Below, piece by piece: positions 63,644-64,000 of a DNA stretch of 64,000 nt. The stretch comes from Pseudomonadota bacterium (GTDB lineage: Bacteria > Pseudomonadota > Gammaproteobacteria > Burkholderiales > Rhodocyclaceae). The notes beneath the pieces were generated by a model that worked only from the letters and a program-made list of their open reading frames with translations, did no database searches and was not told the origin of the DNA. Where the stretch lies: assembly GCA_018262195.1 (NCBI GenBank), contig JAGTRS010000002.1, positions 106,075-170,074 of the forward strand, written 5' to 3'. The translations under genes and the position numbers were made by a program. The stretch's first letter is position 1. The number at the start of each line of letters is the position of its first letter.

Positions 63644-64000
63644 ATGACCCAAGTAGTCCTCACCGAAGTGATCGGCAAGGTTGGCCTGATCCGCATCAAC
63701 CGTCCGGAAGCGATGAATGCCCTGAACAACGAGGTCGTCGACGGCATCGGTGCCGCCATCGACACCTACGAAGCCGACGAGAACATCGGCTGCATCGTCA
63801 TCACCGGCAATGAGAAAGCCTTCGCCGCCGGCGCCGATATCGGCTTCATGAAGGATTTCGACTACATGCATGCCTACAAGACCGACTTCATCACCCGCAA
63901 CTGGGAACGCATCAAGACCACTCGCAAACCGGTCATCGCCGCCGTATCCGGATTCGCCCTCGGTGGTGGCTGTGAAATGGCCATGATGTGCGACATGATC
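63644..64000 (+). CDS. Enoyl-CoA hydratase/isomerase-family protein (5' part)
   Basis: 119 codons visible, continuing past the window. AAGGAG lies 8 nt before the ATG. The crotonase fold shows INRPEAMNALNNEVVDG, the oxyanion-loop AFAAGADIGFMKD and GFALGGGCEMAMMCDM, which should include one catalytic Glu. It hydrates trans-2-enoyl-CoA and may act with the nearby acetoacetyl-CoA synthetase. Confidence 0.93.
   Translation, partial: MTQVVLTEVIGKVGLIRINRPEAMNALNNEVVDGIGAAIDTYEADENIGCIVITGNEKAFAAGADIGFMKDFDYMHAYKTDFITRNWERIKTTRKPVIAAVSGFALGGGCEMAMMCDMI

Overview
The window is GC-rich chromosomal DNA of a betaproteobacterium, most likely Rhodocyclales (Dechloromonas/Azonexus-like). This rests on gene order and family content: a PBP1A gene divergent from pilMNOPQ-aroKB followed by gltBD; lptM-lysA; dapF-DUF484-xerC; and an S-adenosylhomocysteine (SAH) riboswitch before ahcY. 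No search was run, so the genus is inference. Almost everything is housekeeping or central metabolism. I see no transposase, phage block or CRISPR array. Genes are densely packed and many junctions are ATGA, GTGA or TAATG overlaps.

Layout. 1-5436 (minus): the start of a DUF485 gene, then a fatty-acid oxidation operon (AMP-forming acyl-CoA ligase, acyl-CoA dehydrogenase, ETF:quinone oxidoreductase). A 19-bp palindrome separates it from a divergent PAS hybrid kinase and OmpR-type regulator (5600-8349). An orphan 1214-residue PAS/Cache/HisKA/REC/REC/HPt kinase follows (8645-12289). 12398-25088 (minus): an EF-G-like GTPase, glmU with a small membrane protein, an unrecognised membrane winged-helix protein, gltBD, aroB and aroK. 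25108-30137 (minus): pilMNOPQ. 30298-34767 (plus, with cyaY inverted): PBP1A, lptM, lysA, hslR.

34762-44222 (minus): an AEC transporter, hslVU behind a STAS-domain gene, a zinc/manganese-type ABC importer with an outer-membrane barrel protein and a small secreted Cys/His protein, and rlmI. Next come a 161-bp inverted-repeat-bounded intergenic element and a 50-residue basic protein gene with its own strong promoter, ribosome site and terminator. 44756-49435 (minus): two LpxL/LpxM-type acyltransferases, a GNAT enzyme, dapF, a DUF484 gene and xerC.

49595-55626 (plus) is an activated-methyl-cycle region: metK with a hairpin that could cover its ribosome site, an HD-GYP gene, the SAH riboswitch with ahcY, a holin-like membrane protein, a TlyA-type methyltransferase and metF. 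Two tRNA-Lys genes and an initiator tRNA follow. The right end holds proQ, a secreted dienelactone hydrolase, rng divergent from trhP across a palindrome that carries facing -10 boxes, an acyltransferase-3 gene, an acetoacetyl-CoA synthetase and the start of an enoyl-CoA hydratase.

No clearly new multi-gene system is visible. The best leads are non-coding or small: the metK leader hairpin, the 44238-44398 element, the orphan 50-residue gene, the long hairpin inside the metal-uptake operon, the operator-like palindrome at 5543-5561, and several genes whose start codon sits 6-8 nt after a -10 box.
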